64,000 nt of DNA from Parazoarcus communis (GTDB lineage Bacteria; Pseudomonadota; Gammaproteobacteria; Burkholderiales; Rhodocyclaceae): positions 1,116,001 to 1,180,000 of the forward strand of contig NZ_CP022187.1 of NCBI RefSeq assembly GCF_003111645.1, in the 5' to 3' direction. The position numbers were made by a program, and so were the translations under genes. Every line of letters starts with the position of its first letter. The stretch's first letter is position 1. Below are positions 22,256-31,404 of the stretch, piece by piece. The notes under the pieces are model-generated. The model searched no databases, was not told the DNA's origin, and saw only the letters and a list, made by a program, of their open reading frames with translations.

Positions 22256-22290
22256 ACAGACCGCCGCCAATCCCGGCGGTCTGTTTTCGT
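22256..22290 (+). terminator. Rho-independent terminator between ettA and purT
   Basis: ACAGACCGCCG (22256-22266) pairs perfectly with CGGCGGTCTGT (22274-22284) around a seven-base loop, followed by TTTCGTTT. Confidence 0.85.
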
Positions 22291-22315
22291 TTGAACACAT
22301 TTAGGGATGTCCGCC

Positions 22316-23497
22316 ATGGTCAGTATCGGCACGCCACTCTCCCCCACCGCCACCCGCGTGCTGCTGTGCGGCTCGGGTGAACTCGGCAAGGAAGTTGCCA
22401 TCGAACTGCAGCGCTTCGGCTGCGAGGTGATCGCGGTCGACCGCTACGCCAACGCACCCGCGATGCAGGTCGCGCATCGCAGCCACGTCATCAGCATGCT
22501 CGACGGCGCTGCGCTGCGTGCCGTCATCGAACAGGAGAAGCCGCACTACATCGTGCCGGAGATCGAGGCCATCGCCACTGCGACCCTCGTCGAGCTCGAG
22601 GCCGAAGGCTACACGGTGATCCCCACCGCGCGCGCGGCCCAGCTGACGATGAATCGCGAGGGCATCCGCCGCCTCGCCGCAGAGACGCTCGGTCTGCCCA
22701 CCTCGCCCTACCGCTTCGCAGACAGTTTCGAAGACTATGCGGCGGCGGTTGAAGCGCTCGGCTTCCCCTGCGTGGTCAAACCGATCATGAGCTCCTCGGG
22801 CAAGGGCCAGAGCCTGCTGCGTTGCGCAGACGATGTTCAGAAGGCCTGGGATTACGCCCAGGAAGGCGGCCGCGCCGGCAAGGGCCGGGTGATCGTCGAA
22901 GGCTTCATCGATTTCGACTACGAGATCACCCTGCTCACCGTGCGCCACGCCGGCGGCACCACCTTCTGCGCCCCGGTCGGTCATCGTCAGGAGAAAGGCG
23001 ACTATCAGGAATCGTGGCAGCCGCAGCCGATGACAGCCGAAGCGATTGCCGCCTCCGAGCGCATCGCACTGGCCGTCACCGAGGCATTGGGCGGGCGCGG
23101 CCTGTTCGGGGTGGAGCTGTTCATCAAGGGGAATGAGGTGTGGTTCAGCGAAGTCTCACCACGCCCGCACGACACCGGTCTCGTCACCCTGATCTCACAG
23201 GACCTGTCGGAGTTTGCGCTGCATGCGCGTGCAATTCTCGGCCTCCCGATCCCGGCCATTCGCCAGCACGGCCCGGCAGCGTCCGCAGTGATCCTGGTCG
23301 AAGGCGATTCGACCCAGCCGGTGTTCGGCAATCTCGACGCTGCCCTGAGCGAGCCCGATACCGCCCTGCGGCTGTTCGGCAAACCCGAGATCAAGGGCCA
23401 GCGCCGCATGGGTGTCGCGCTCGCACTCGACGACAGTATCGAGGACGCGCGCGCCAAGGCCTTGAGGGCTGCGAGCGCAGTCAGCACCCAGCGCTGA
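22316..23497 (+). CDS. purT: Formate-dependent phosphoribosylglycinamide formyltransferase 2
   Basis: ATP-grasp enzyme that makes formyl-GAR from GAR, formate and ATP in purine synthesis. It is 393 residues long. The N-terminal region is [20 protein letters not shown], and the ATP-grasp core has [17 protein letters not shown] and [18 protein letters not shown]. The second ATG (22316, [10 protein letters not shown]) is preferred over the ATG at 22307, because AGGG at 22303-22306 sits nine bases ahead of 22316 but touches 22307. It is a single gene between two terminator-like hairpins. Together with the glycine cleavage system it links one-carbon and purine metabolism, though the two loci are not adjacent. 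Confidence 0.96.
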   Translation: MVSIGTPLSPTATRVLLCGSGELGKEVAIELQRFGCEVIAVDRYANAPAMQVAHRSHVISMLDGAALRAVIEQEKPHYIVPEIEAIATATLVELEAEGYTVIPTARAAQLTMNREGIRRLAAETLGLPTSPYRFADSFEDYAAAVEALGFPCVVKPIMSSSGKGQSLLRCADDVQKAWDYAQEGGRAGKGRVIVEGFIDFDYEITLLTVRHAGGTTFCAPVGHRQEKGDYQESWQPQPMTAEAIAASERIALAVTEALGGRGLFGVELFIKGNEVWFSEVSPRPHDTGLVTLISQDLSEFALHARAILGLPIPAIRQHGPAASAVILVEGDSTQPVFGNLDAALSEPDTALRLFGKPEIKGQRRMGVALALDDSIEDARAKALRAASAVSTQR

Positions 23498-23654
23498 CCG
23501 CAGGACGGCCGGCAGACGGTTTCGCCGCCGGCCGTATGCGGGCATACTGAAGGCGTTGTGCGCTGCAACGTCGATCGCCGCAGGTTCGTCCAGGCCACGA
23601 CGGCGACGGTCGCATCCCGGACTCACCGACATGACTCGATACGATGGAGCCGCC

Positions 23655-24356
23655 ATGAGCCCACCCCCCACCGAATCGGCCGCAAGCGCCGACGTCCTGC
23701 CCGACTACCTGCGGGAAACCTATACCTGGGCCTACCTAAGCCACCGTACCCTGCCCTGGCTGGACCGCAGCCTGGTGGTCTCCGCGATTCTGTGGGGCAA
23801 TGCCGGGCGCCTGATGCGTGCTGCGGTGGCGGAGTTTTCGCCCGGGCAGCGGGTGTTGCAGGCCGCCTGCGTATATGGCGTTTTCTCACCGATGCTAGCG
23901 GCACGCGTCGGCGAAAACGGCGCGCTCGATGTCGTCGACGTGGCGCCGATCCAGATCGCCAATGTGCGCAGAAAGCTGGCCGCGCATACCCATGCCCGTG
24001 CCCGCCTGGCCGATCTGAGCGAGCCGTTGGGCAGCAAGACGTATGACGGGGTGTGCTGTTTCTTTCTGCTGCACGAAGTCCCTGAAGACCAGCGCCGGAA
24101 GATCGTCGACAATCTGCTCGCCGCAGTCGAACCCGGCGGAAAGGCGGTGTTTGTCGATTATCATCGCTGCGCGCGCTGGAACCCGCTTGCTCCGGTGATG
24201 AACCTGGTGTTCCGGACGCTGGAGCCTTACGCCCCTTCCTTGCTCGACACTCCGATTGAATCGATGTCGGGCCGCGCTGGCGAGTTCGACTGGACGCATC
24301 GCACCCTGTTCGGCGGGCTGTACCAGCATGTTGTTGCGATTCGCCGCAAGGCCTGA
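23655..24356 (+). CDS. rquA: Rhodoquinone biosynthesis protein RquA
   Basis: A 233-residue protein with the characteristic text of RquA: DYLRETYTWAYLSHRTLPWL, VSAILWGN, QRVLQAACVYGVFSP, VDVAPIQIANVRRKL, VCCFFLLHEVP and KAVFVDYH. RquA converts ubiquinone to rhodoquinone, a low-potential quinone that lets complex II run as fumarate reductase. It has a class I methyltransferase-like fold, but the glycine-rich SAM motif is degenerate here (AACVYGVFS instead of GxGxG), as is typical of RquA. The ATG at 23655 has GGAG at 23646-23649; the ATG at 23631 is a weaker alternative. A GC-rich hairpin (23505-23535) separates it from purT. Identification is from memory of the family and looks strong. Confidence 0.88.
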   Translation: MSPPPTESAASADVLPDYLRETYTWAYLSHRTLPWLDRSLVVSAILWGNAGRLMRAAVAEFSPGQRVLQAACVYGVFSPMLAARVGENGALDVVDVAPIQIANVRRKLAAHTHARARLADLSEPLGSKTYDGVCCFFLLHEVPEDQRRKIVDNLLAAVEPGGKAVFVDYHRCARWNPLAPVMNLVFRTLEPYAPSLLDTPIESMSGRAGEFDWTHRTLFGGLYQHVVAIRRKA

Positions 24357-24386
24357 CCGCTACTGAGAAAACATCCGGAAACTGAC

Positions 24387-24605
24387 ATGACCTACGAAGA
24401 ACATCTGGACGAAGTCTGCACCCTGCTCTACGAGAACTTCGGCCAAAGCGAAGAAGATGCCGTTGCGATGGTGATGCGTGCGCAGGAAGATGAGTTCTTC
24501 AGCGGCCACGACGACGATCCGTCGATCTGCACCAAGGAACGCGCGGACCTCGACGCCCGCGCAGTGTTCAAGAAATACGGGCCGGCCCCCAAGCGCAAGC
24601 GCTGA
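24387..24605 (+). CDS. Small acidic protein of unknown function downstream of rquA
   Basis: A 72-residue cytosolic protein. An acidic helical N-terminus (MTYEEHLDEVCTLLYENFGQ) is followed by a DDDPSICTKERADLDARAVFKKYG segment and a basic tail (APKRKR). It starts 30 bases after rquA on the same strand, so probably shares its transcript. Both an acidic body and a basic tail are visible; no catalytic motif is present. The family is not recognised. Confidence 0.65.
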   Translation: MTYEEHLDEVCTLLYENFGQSEEDAVAMVMRAQEDEFFSGHDDDPSICTKERADLDARAVFKKYGPAPKRKR

Positions 24606-24632
24606 GAACCGGCCCCGCCCCCGACACCGCGC

Positions 24633-27368
24633 TCAGGCGGCAGCGCGGGAGGTCGGCGTAGCGTTCTGCATGCGCTTGAGTTCGGGCACGCAGGAGCCGC
24701 AGTTGGTGCCGCAGCGGGTTCGCGCCTGCAGGGCATCTAGCGACTCGCCGGCGCGGAAGGCCGCCAGGATGTCGTCTTCCGACACGTCGAAGCAGTTGCA
24801 GATCACCTTCCCACGCATCACCTTGCCCGCGGGCGGCTGCGTGACCGGCGCCAGCAGCCAGTTGCGCACCGGTGCGGCGGATTCGCGCCTCACCATCAGA
24901 TCGGTCAGCCAGTCGGACGCCAGCGCCTCACCCGCCAGACGAACGGCCGTCAGCCGGTCACCGTCGACGCGCGCATGTTTTGCGATGTCACGGCGGCTGT
25001 CGCTGTAGCTCAGCGTCTTTAGCGGATCGTCCAGTCCGAGCGCACGATCGAGCTCGGCCAGCAGCGCCTGTTCGATCTGCTCGCTGCGCGCCTTGAGCAC
25101 CACCACCGGGTGCTCACGTCCGACCAGGGTCAGGCTGGCATAGGGGAAGCCGGACAGCAGGGGTCTCAGGCGCTCCATCAGCGCGTGCGGATTGTCCGCG
25201 CCGGCCTCGCCGCTTGCACGCATTGCCACCAGCGTGTGAGCGGCCACGAAGGCCTCGACCTGTACGGCTGCATGCTTCAGTTCGGGCTGCTTCGAATGCG
25301 GATCGAACTTCGACGGCATCAGCGTGTTCGAGCCCAGTCCGGACATCGCGTTGCCGCCCCAGTGCATCGGCAGGAAACACTGCCCAGCGCGCACGGTGGT
25401 CGACTCAAGCACCTTGACCACGATCCTGCCGCCTCGCGCGCGCACCGTCACCAGATCGCCGCCCTTCAGCCTGCGCCGCGCGAGATCCTCGGGGTGCATG
25501 TGCAGCAGCGGCTCCTGCTCATGGTTGTAGAGGCGCGCCACCAGACCGGTGCGGCTCATCCCGTGCCACTGGTCGCGCAAACGCCCGGTGATCAGATGCA
25601 GGGGGTAGCGCGCGCTGGGCGACTCCGCCGTCATCGCGTGCTCGGTCACCACGAAGCGCGCCTTGCCCGAAACGGTCGGGAACACTCCGTCTTCGTAAAG
25701 GCGCTGCTTCCCGGAGCTTGCACCCTCGGGGAACGGCCATTGCTGCGGACCGTCCGCCTCCAGCATCGCGTACGACAGGCCGGTGATGTCGAGATCGCGA
25801 CCGCGCGTGCTTTCGCGGTGCTCGTTCCAGATCGATTCCGGGTCGGCGTAGGGGAACATGCGCTGGGCAAGCTCGCCCTTGCCCAGCGCGACCCCGAGCC
25901 GGCGTGCAAAGTCGACCGCGATCTGCCAGTCGTGCCGTGCCTCTACCGGCGCCGCGACGGCACCCCGGACGCGCGTGATGCGGCGCTCGGAGTTGGTCAC
26001 CGTGCCGTCCTTCTCGCCCCAGGTCGTCGCCGGCAGCAAGACATCGGCGTGGCGACAGGTTTCGGTGTGGGCGAAGGCTTCCTGCACCACCACCAGTTCG
26101 GCAGTGGCCAGCGCCTCATGCACCAGGGTCTGGTCGGGCATCGACTGCGCCGGGTTGGTACAGGCAATCCAGACCGCCTTCACCTCGCCCGACTTGAGCG
26201 CCTGGAACAGCTCGACGGCGCTCTTGCCGGGTTTCTCCGGCACCGAATCCACGCCCCACAGGGCTGCAACCTCGGCACGGTGCGCCGGGTTCGCCAGATC
26301 GCGGTGCGCCGACAGCAGGTTGGCGAGACCACCGACCTCGCGCCCGCCCATCGCGTTGGGCTGTCCGGTCAGGGACAGCGGACCGGCGCCCGCACGACCG
26401 ATCTGGCCGGTGGCCAGGTGGAGGTTAATCAGTGCCGCGTTGTTGTGGCTGCCAAACGCATACTGGTTCAGCCCCTGACAGTACATCGAGAGCGTGGCCG
26501 GGCTGCTGGCAAACCACTCCGCCGCGGTTTCGATCTCCTTCTTGCTCAGTCCGCAGATCGCCGACGCCATGGCCGGTGTGTATTCACGCACGGTCTTCTT
26601 GATCGCATCGAAGCCCTCGGTGTGGGCCTCGATGTAGTCGCGTTTCACCAGACCTTCCCACAGCATCACATGCAGCATGCTGTTGTAGAGCGCGATGTCG
26701 GTGCCGGGGAGCAGCGCAAGGTGTAGGTCCGCTGCCTCGGCAGTGTCGGTGCGGCGCGGATCGATCACGATCAGCTTCATCGCCGGATTTGCCGTGCGCG
26801 CGTCCTCGACCCTGCGGAACACGATCGGGTGCGCAAACGCGGTGTTGCTGCCGGCAATGACCAGACAGTCGGTATGTGCAATGTCCTCGTAACTCGCCGG
26901 CGGCGCGTCGGCGCCGAGCGTCATCTTGTAGCCGCTGACCGCACTCGACATGCACAGGCGCGAGTTGGTATCGAGGTTGTTGGTGCCAATCAGGCCTTTC
27001 ACGAGCTTGTTGAAGACGTAATAGTCCTCGGTGAGCAGCTGTCCCGCACCGTAGAACGCCACAGCATCCGGCCCATGTTCACGGATGATGGCGGCAAAAC
27101 GGTCGGCGACATGATCGAGCGCCGCTTCCCAGCTCACCCCCTGACGCGCGGTCTCACGTGCAGTGCGCAACTCGGGCCGAAGCGCGCGGACGGCGAGGGT
27201 TTCAGGTCCAGCCGACAGATGCAGCGTCGATCCCTTGGTACATAACCTGCCGAAGTTGGCCGGATGCGCGGGGTCGCCACGCACACCGGTAATCCGATCG
27301 CCTTCGTGCTCGATGATGACACCGCAGCCAACGCCGCAATAACAACAGGTGGAACGCGTTTCTGCCAT
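24633..27368 (-). CDS. nasA: Assimilatory nitrate reductase, molybdopterin catalytic subunit
   Basis: Cytoplasmic Mo-bis-MGD enzyme reducing nitrate to nitrite for assimilation. It is 911 residues long. The N-terminal [4Fe-4S] site has C8, C11, C15 and C43 (CCYCGVGC ... LCTKG). The molybdopterin oxidoreductase core and MGD-binding C-domain follow. A C-terminal BFD-like [2Fe-2S] domain (about 845-895) carries the cysteines of VICNCFDV and RCGTNCGSC. This C-terminal extension is a hallmark of the Klebsiella/NasA type, which takes electrons from a separate NADH- or ferredoxin-linked reductase. No nirBD, nasB, nasFED or narK gene is adjacent, so it stands alone. It converges on the rquA transcript. 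Confidence 0.93.
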   Translation of the reverse strand: MAETRSTCCYCGVGCGVIIEHEGDRITGVRGDPAHPANFGRLCTKGSTLHLSAGPETLAVRALRPELRTARETARQGVSWEAALDHVADRFAAIIREHGPDAVAFYGAGQLLTEDYYVFNKLVKGLIGTNNLDTNSRLCMSSAVSGYKMTLGADAPPASYEDIAHTDCLVIAGSNTAFAHPIVFRRVEDARTANPAMKLIVIDPRRTDTAEAADLHLALLPGTDIALYNSMLHVMLWEGLVKRDYIEAHTEGFDAIKKTVREYTPAMASAICGLSKKEIETAAEWFASSPATLSMYCQGLNQYAFGSHNNAALINLHLATGQIGRAGAGPLSLTGQPNAMGGREVGGLANLLSAHRDLANPAHRAEVAALWGVDSVPEKPGKSAVELFQALKSGEVKAVWIACTNPAQSMPDQTLVHEALATAELVVVQEAFAHTETCRHADVLLPATTWGEKDGTVTNSERRITRVRGAVAAPVEARHDWQIAVDFARRLGVALGKGELAQRMFPYADPESIWNEHRESTRGRDLDITGLSYAMLEADGPQQWPFPEGASSGKQRLYEDGVFPTVSGKARFVVTEHAMTAESPSARYPLHLITGRLRDQWHGMSRTGLVARLYNHEQEPLLHMHPEDLARRRLKGGDLVTVRARGGRIVVKVLESTTVRAGQCFLPMHWGGNAMSGLGSNTLMPSKFDPHSKQPELKHAAVQVEAFVAAHTLVAMRASGEAGADNPHALMERLRPLLSGFPYASLTLVGREHPVVVLKARSEQIEQALLAELDRALGLDDPLKTLSYSDSRRDIAKHARVDGDRLTAVRLAGEALASDWLTDLMVRRESAAPVRNWLLAPVTQPPAGKVMRGKVICNCFDVSEDDILAAFRAGESLDALQARTRCGTNCGSCVPELKRMQNATPTSRAAA

Positions 27369-27644
27369 GCTGGACTCCTTGTTTCAGGACCTCTAGCAGA
27401 AAGCTTGCCAGCTTGGCACTGAGCAACGGGCACGCTTCCGGGGCAAGCCCGGCCATTCGCGCATCAATCCGGTGCACCACCCCCGCTCTACGCACTGAAA
27501 CCGTGCCAGGCTTCACGAATCGTTCCGCGCAGCCGTCCGGCACACGGGTGCAGATGGTAGGCTATTCAGGTTTGGCGCCAAGTTGATGTACTGGTCGCCG
27601 GCACCGCGCCCCGGGGCCGTGGAACCCTCCCTCGAACAGGATCG

Positions 27645-28250
27645 ATGAAAGAACTTACCCGCCCCACCATTGCACACTACGACCGCGAAGCAGCCGGATT
27701 CCGCGACGGAACCCGCGATCACGACGTCAGCCAGAACTACGCTGCATTCCTGGGTGCGATTGAAGGACCTGCCCCTTTCACCCTGCTCGATTTCGGATGC
27801 GGGCCGGGGCGTGACCTGAAGTATTTCAGCGCGCTCGGGCATCAGGCGGTCGGGCTGGACGGTTCGGCAGCCTTTGTCGGCATGGCAAGCGTCGACACCG
27901 GCTGCGCGGTGCTGCACCAGGACTTCATCGCACTCGACCTGCCGACCGGACATTTCGATGGCGTTTTTGCCAACGCCTCGCTGTTTCATGTGCCGCGCCC
28001 GGCGCTGCCCGATGTGCTGACCCGGTTGCATCGCACACTGAAGCCGCGCGGCGTCCTGTTCAGTTCGAATCCGCGTGGCGACAACCAGGAAGGCTTCAGC
28101 GGCGAACGCTACGGCTGTTACTACAATCTGGAAACGTGGCGTCAATTGCTCGCCAGTGCCGGCTTCACGGAATTGCATCACTACTACCGGCCACCCGGTC
28201 TGCCGTGCGCACAACAGCCCTGGCTTGCCAGCGTGTGGCGCAAGCTTTGA
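27645..28250 (+). CDS. Class I SAM-dependent methyltransferase
   Basis: A 201-residue methyltransferase of the UbiE/Methyltransf_11 or _25 type. Motif I is LLDFGCGPGRDLKYFSALGH, followed by VGLDGSAAFV, and the post-motif FDGVFANASLFHVPRPALP is typical of small-molecule enzymes. Its last part (GCYYNLETWRQLLASAGFTELHHYYRP) matches the usual C-terminal strand. It is divergent from nasA. The 276-base spacer holds no gene that I can see. The substrate is unknown. Confidence 0.82.
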   Translation: MKELTRPTIAHYDREAAGFRDGTRDHDVSQNYAAFLGAIEGPAPFTLLDFGCGPGRDLKYFSALGHQAVGLDGSAAFVGMASVDTGCAVLHQDFIALDLPTGHFDGVFANASLFHVPRPALPDVLTRLHRTLKPRGVLFSSNPRGDNQEGFSGERYGCYYNLETWRQLLASAGFTELHHYYRPPGLPCAQQPWLASVWRKL

Positions 28251-28272
28251 ACACCTGCCTTATTCAGGCATG

Positions 28273-28319
28273 CTTGCAACTGACATCTTGATGCGGTCAC
28301 CGACCGCCGCAGTTGCAAG
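28273..28319. repeat. Nested inverted repeat upstream of the DUF533 operon
   Basis: CTTGCAACTG (28273-28282) and CAGTTGCAAG (28310-28319) form a perfect 10-bp dyad. Inside it lies GCGGTC (28293-28298) with GACCGC (28302-28307). The element sits 54 bases ahead of the DUF533 gene and 22 bases after the methyltransferase. It lacks a T-tract on either side, so a protein-binding or mRNA-leader role is as likely as termination. Confidence 0.6.
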
Positions 28320-28373
28320 GTGTCCGGCACCACCCACTCGGGGCAGCACGCCCCGTCAGAAGGAGTAAATAGC

Positions 28374-29255
28374 ATGAGCTTCGGAAACATCATCGGACAA
28401 CTGCTGCAGCAAGGCATGGCCAATCAGAGCCGTGGCCGCCTCGATCACGCCCTGGGTTCACAGGGCCTCGGCGGCATGGGCGGGCTCGAAGAGATGCTTG
28501 GCGGCCTGCTCGGCGGCCAGGGTGGTGCGCAGCAAAACCCGCAGTCGAATGCAATGGGCGGTGGCGGCCTCGGCGGTCTGCTCGACATGGCGGCCGGTGC
28601 GCTTGGCGGTGGACGCAGTGCAGGTGGCACACAAGGCGGCGGTCTGGGTGATCTGGCCGGCATGCTGCTTGGTGGCGGGCGGTCGGGCGCGTCGGGTGGC
28701 GCGGGCGGTCTGGGCGACCTCGCGGGCATGCTGCTCGGCGGCGGACGCAGAAACACCCGTGGCGGTGCCAGCGGTGGTGGCATGGCGATTCTCGGCACGC
28801 TGGCCATGGCCGCGTTCAAGCACTGGCAACAGTCCCAGAGCGCCGGCGCGGCTGCCGCAATGCCCGCCATGGCACCGCAGCAGTTCGCCGAACTCACATC
28901 GCCACAGGCCGAAACCCTGGTGCTGCGCGCGATGATCAGCGCCGCCAAGGCCGACGGCCAGATTGACGACGAAGAGATCCAGCGCATTGTCGGCAAGATC
29001 GACGACGACGGCGTCAGCGCCGAAGAAAAGCAGTTCATCACCGATGAGCTGCGCGCGCCACTCAACCTTCAGGCGCTGGTCGCCGACGTACCGGACGCAC
29101 TGGTCGGTACTCAGGTGTATGCCGCATCCCTGCTTGCGATCAACCTCGACACCGAAGCCGAGCGCAACTACCTGCGCACCCTGGCGCAGATGCTGCAACT
29201 GGATGCAAGCGCAGTCGAACGCCTGCACTCGCTCACTGGCGCGCCTCAGCTCTGA
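28374..29255 (+). CDS. DUF533 (YebE-like) protein with glycine-rich repeats
   Basis: A 293-residue protein. The N-terminal 140 residues are glycine/methionine/leucine-rich, with an internally repeated unit (GDLAGMLLGGGR at about 104 and again at about 121) and GGLLGGQGG-type runs. A single hydrophobic segment (MAILGTLAMAAFKHW) leads to a C-terminal TerB-fold DUF533 domain (about 175-290; ETLVLRAMISAAKADGQIDD, EEKQFITDEL). The ATG at 28374 is preceded by AAGGAG at 28360-28365, which decides the start. It is first gene of an envelope operon with LemA and two TPM proteins. YebE-type proteins are inner-membrane stress proteins of unknown mechanism. Confidence 0.88.
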   Translation: MSFGNIIGQLLQQGMANQSRGRLDHALGSQGLGGMGGLEEMLGGLLGGQGGAQQNPQSNAMGGGGLGGLLDMAAGALGGGRSAGGTQGGGLGDLAGMLLGGGRSGASGGAGGLGDLAGMLLGGGRRNTRGGASGGGMAILGTLAMAAFKHWQQSQSAGAAAAMPAMAPQQFAELTSPQAETLVLRAMISAAKADGQIDDEEIQRIVGKIDDDGVSAEEKQFITDELRAPLNLQALVADVPDALVGTQVYAASLLAINLDTEAERNYLRTLAQMLQLDASAVERLHSLTGAPQL

Positions 29256-29280
29256 CACCGCTTACAGGAGAATCACTGAA

Positions 29281-29898
29281 ATGCTTCAACGCCTGATCCG
29301 CCGCTTTTCACTGCTGCTCAGCCTGGTCGCCCTGCTGGGGCTGTCGGGCTGCGGCTATAACGACTTCCAGCGTCTGGACGAAGAGACCAAGGCCGCGTGG
29401 GCCGAAGTGCTCAACCAGTACCAGCGTCGCGCCGACCTCGTTCCCAACATCGTCGCCACCGTGAAGGGCGAAGCCGACTTCGAGCAGACCACCCTCACCC
29501 GGGTGATCGAAGCGCGTTCGCGTGCCACCGCGATTCAGGTCACCCCTGAAACCCTCAACGACCCGCAGGCCATGGAGCGTTTCCAGCAGGCACAGGGGCA
29601 GCTCGGCGGCGCCCTGTCGCGACTGCTGGCCGTATCCGAGAACTACCCCAATCTGAAGGCGAACCAGGGCTTCCAGGAACTGCGGGTACAGCTCGAGGGT
29701 ACGGAGAACCGCATCACCGTGGCTCGCAACAAGTACATCGGCGCGGTGCAACAGTACAACGTGCTCGCGCGCAGCTTCCCGACCAATCTGACCGCGATGA
29801 TCTTCAGCTACGCGCCCAAGGCCGGCTTCACGGTTGCAAACGAGGCCGAGATTTCGCGTCCGCCGACAGTGGATTTCGGTAGCCAGGGTTCGCGCTGA
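29281..29898 (+). CDS. LemA family lipoprotein
   Basis: A 205-residue protein with a lipoprotein signal: hydrophobic core, then lipobox LSGC with the lipidated cysteine at about residue 24. It is followed by the LemA helical domain (WAEVLNQYQRRADLVPNIVATVKGEADFE; KANQGFQELRVQLEGTENRITVARNKYI; ARSFPTNLTAMIF). The LemA-TPM pair is widespread and probably acts at the membrane, but its biochemical role is not established. An AGGAG site lies just ahead of the ATG, and the next gene begins three bases after its stop. Confidence 0.94.
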   Translation: MLQRLIRRFSLLLSLVALLGLSGCGYNDFQRLDEETKAAWAEVLNQYQRRADLVPNIVATVKGEADFEQTTLTRVIEARSRATAIQVTPETLNDPQAMERFQQAQGQLGGALSRLLAVSENYPNLKANQGFQELRVQLEGTENRITVARNKYIGAVQQYNVLARSFPTNLTAMIFSYAPKAGFTVANEAEISRPPTVDFGSQGSR

Positions 29899-29901
29899 GG
29901 C

Positions 29902-30861
29902 ATGTCAGGACGCGGGATGATTCACGTCAGTTCGAACCGCAGTGCGCGTCGGCATGGCCAGACACGGCTTTCGTCCCTGATCGCACTCTCCTTGCGCTGG
30001 CTCACCTGTGCAATGCTGCTGCTGAGCACAGCAGTGTTTGCTCAGGCGGTGCTTCCGGTGCCCGAACTGAGCGCCCGGGTCATCGATCAGACCGGCACGC
30101 TCGACGCGGGCGTCCGTCAATCGCTCGAGTCCAGACTGGCCGCATTCGAAACCGAACGCGGCAGCCAGATCGTGGTGCTGGTTGTCGCGAGCACCGCGCC
30201 GGAGGACATCGCCTCGTACGCCTTCCGCGTTGCCGATCAATGGAAGATCGGCCGCCGCGAGGTAGGCGACGGTGTGCTGCTGGTGGTCGCCAAGAATGAC
30301 CGCAAGGTCCGGATCGAGGTCGCACGCGCGCTCGAAGGCGCCGTGCCCGACGTCATCGCCTTTCGCATCATCGACGGCCTCATCACCCCGCGCTTTCGTG
30401 ACGGCGACTTTGCCGCCGGCATTGCGGCGGGCGTGGAGGGCCTTATCGCCCGCATCTCCGGCGAAGACCTGCCACTCCCTGTACAGTCCGCCTCCTCAGG
30501 CGATGACTGGGACTTCTCGCTCGAAGACATCGCCGCCTTTCTCTTTGTAGGTGTGCCGGTGCTCGGAGGCATTCTCACCAGCGTGCTTGGACGCAAGCTC
30601 GGCACCCTGGCCACAGCCGGCGTGATGGGCTTCATCGTCCAGCTGATTACCGGCAGCCTGCTGCTGGCGATCGTCGGCGGCGTGCTTGCGCTGATCTTCA
30701 CCATCGCCATCGGTGGCGGCGGCGGGGGTGGCGGCTTTGGCGGGGGCGGCCCCGTCATCCGCGGAGGTGGCTTCGGAGGTGGTCGCAGCAGCGGTGGGGG
30801 CGGCTTCCGCTCTGGCGGAGGCGGCAGCTTCGGTGGTGGCGGCGCGTCGGGAGGCTGGTGA
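29902..30861 (+). CDS. TPM-domain (YgcG family) membrane protein with glycine-rich tail
   Basis: A 319-residue protein. A signal peptide (cleavage near VFAQA, about residue 48) is followed by a TPM domain (about 55-190; VIDQTGTLDAGVRQSLESRL, GSQIVVLVVASTAPEDIASYAFRVADQWKIG), two or three hydrophobic segments (about 212-275) and a tail of glycine, serine and phenylalanine. This is the classic YgcG layout, in which the TPM domain faces the periplasm. The starting region MSGRGMIHVSSNRSARRHGQ is unusually long before the signal; a later start is possible at M6 or at an in-frame non-ATG codon. Confidence 0.9.
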   Translation: MSGRGMIHVSSNRSARRHGQTRLSSLIALSLRWLTCAMLLLSTAVFAQAVLPVPELSARVIDQTGTLDAGVRQSLESRLAAFETERGSQIVVLVVASTAPEDIASYAFRVADQWKIGRREVGDGVLLVVAKNDRKVRIEVARALEGAVPDVIAFRIIDGLITPRFRDGDFAAGIAAGVEGLIARISGEDLPLPVQSASSGDDWDFSLEDIAAFLFVGVPVLGGILTSVLGRKLGTLATAGVMGFIVQLITGSLLLAIVGGVLALIFTIAIGGGGGGGGFGGGGPVIRGGGFGGGRSSGGGGFRSGGGGSFGGGGASGGW

Positions 30862-30863
30862 TC

Positions 30864-31403
30864 ATGAACCTGACAACAAGACTCCTGCGCCATTTCTGGC
30901 TCGACGCCGACGACGCCTTCCGCCTGCTGGGCGAGGCCGCACTCAACCGGCTCGACCAGCGCATCCACGACAGCGAACTGAAGCACACGGGCGAGATCTG
31001 CCTGTGCATCGAGGCGAGTCTGCCGCGGGCAATGCTCTGGCGCCACGCCTGGCACCGCGAGCCGATCGAAAACCTTGTGCGCGAACGTGCGATCGACCTC
31101 TTCTCCACCATGCGGGTGTGGGACACGGCCGACAACAACGGCGTACTGATCTACGTCCAGCTCGCCGAGCACCGGATAGAGATCGTCGCCGACCGGGGCA
31201 TCGCCGACCAGCTCGGGCCTGAGCAGCTCGGCAGCGTGCTGCCACGCGTGCTCGGCACCTTCGCCAGCGGCGACCATGAAGCGGGACTGGGCATCGCCAT
31301 CGATGCCGTGGATGCCGCGCTGAGCGCACGGTTCCCGGACGTCGGGCAGACAATCAGCCGCGCGCGCGGAAACCAGCTCCCCAACCGACCGGTCGTGCGC
31401 TGA
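30864..31403 (+). CDS. Second TPM-domain protein
   Basis: A 179-residue protein without a clear signal peptide. The TPM domain spans almost the full length (HTGEICLCIEASLPRAMLWR; RAIDLFSTMRVWDTADNNGVLIYVQLAEHRIEIVADRGIAD). This is the short TPM type that regularly follows LemA and YgcG genes. The ATG at 30864 overlaps the upstream TGA region closely (a GTG at 30858 is also in frame), consistent with translational coupling. It is the last intact gene of the operon. Confidence 0.88.
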   Translation: MNLTTRLLRHFWLDADDAFRLLGEAALNRLDQRIHDSELKHTGEICLCIEASLPRAMLWRHAWHREPIENLVRERAIDLFSTMRVWDTADNNGVLIYVQLAEHRIEIVADRGIADQLGPEQLGSVLPRVLGTFASGDHEAGLGIAIDAVDAALSARFPDVGQTISRARGNQLPNRPVVR

Positions 31404-31404
31404 G

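Noticed and set aside
28500-28760. Possible microsatellite or CRISPR-like repeat in the glycine-rich part of the DUF533 gene
   Set aside because: The repeats are codon-level repeats of a glycine-rich protein region without regular spacers.
30710-30860. G-rich repeat tract at the end of the YgcG-type gene as a structural DNA element
   Set aside because: It encodes the glycine-rich tail expected for this protein family; no additional role is needed.
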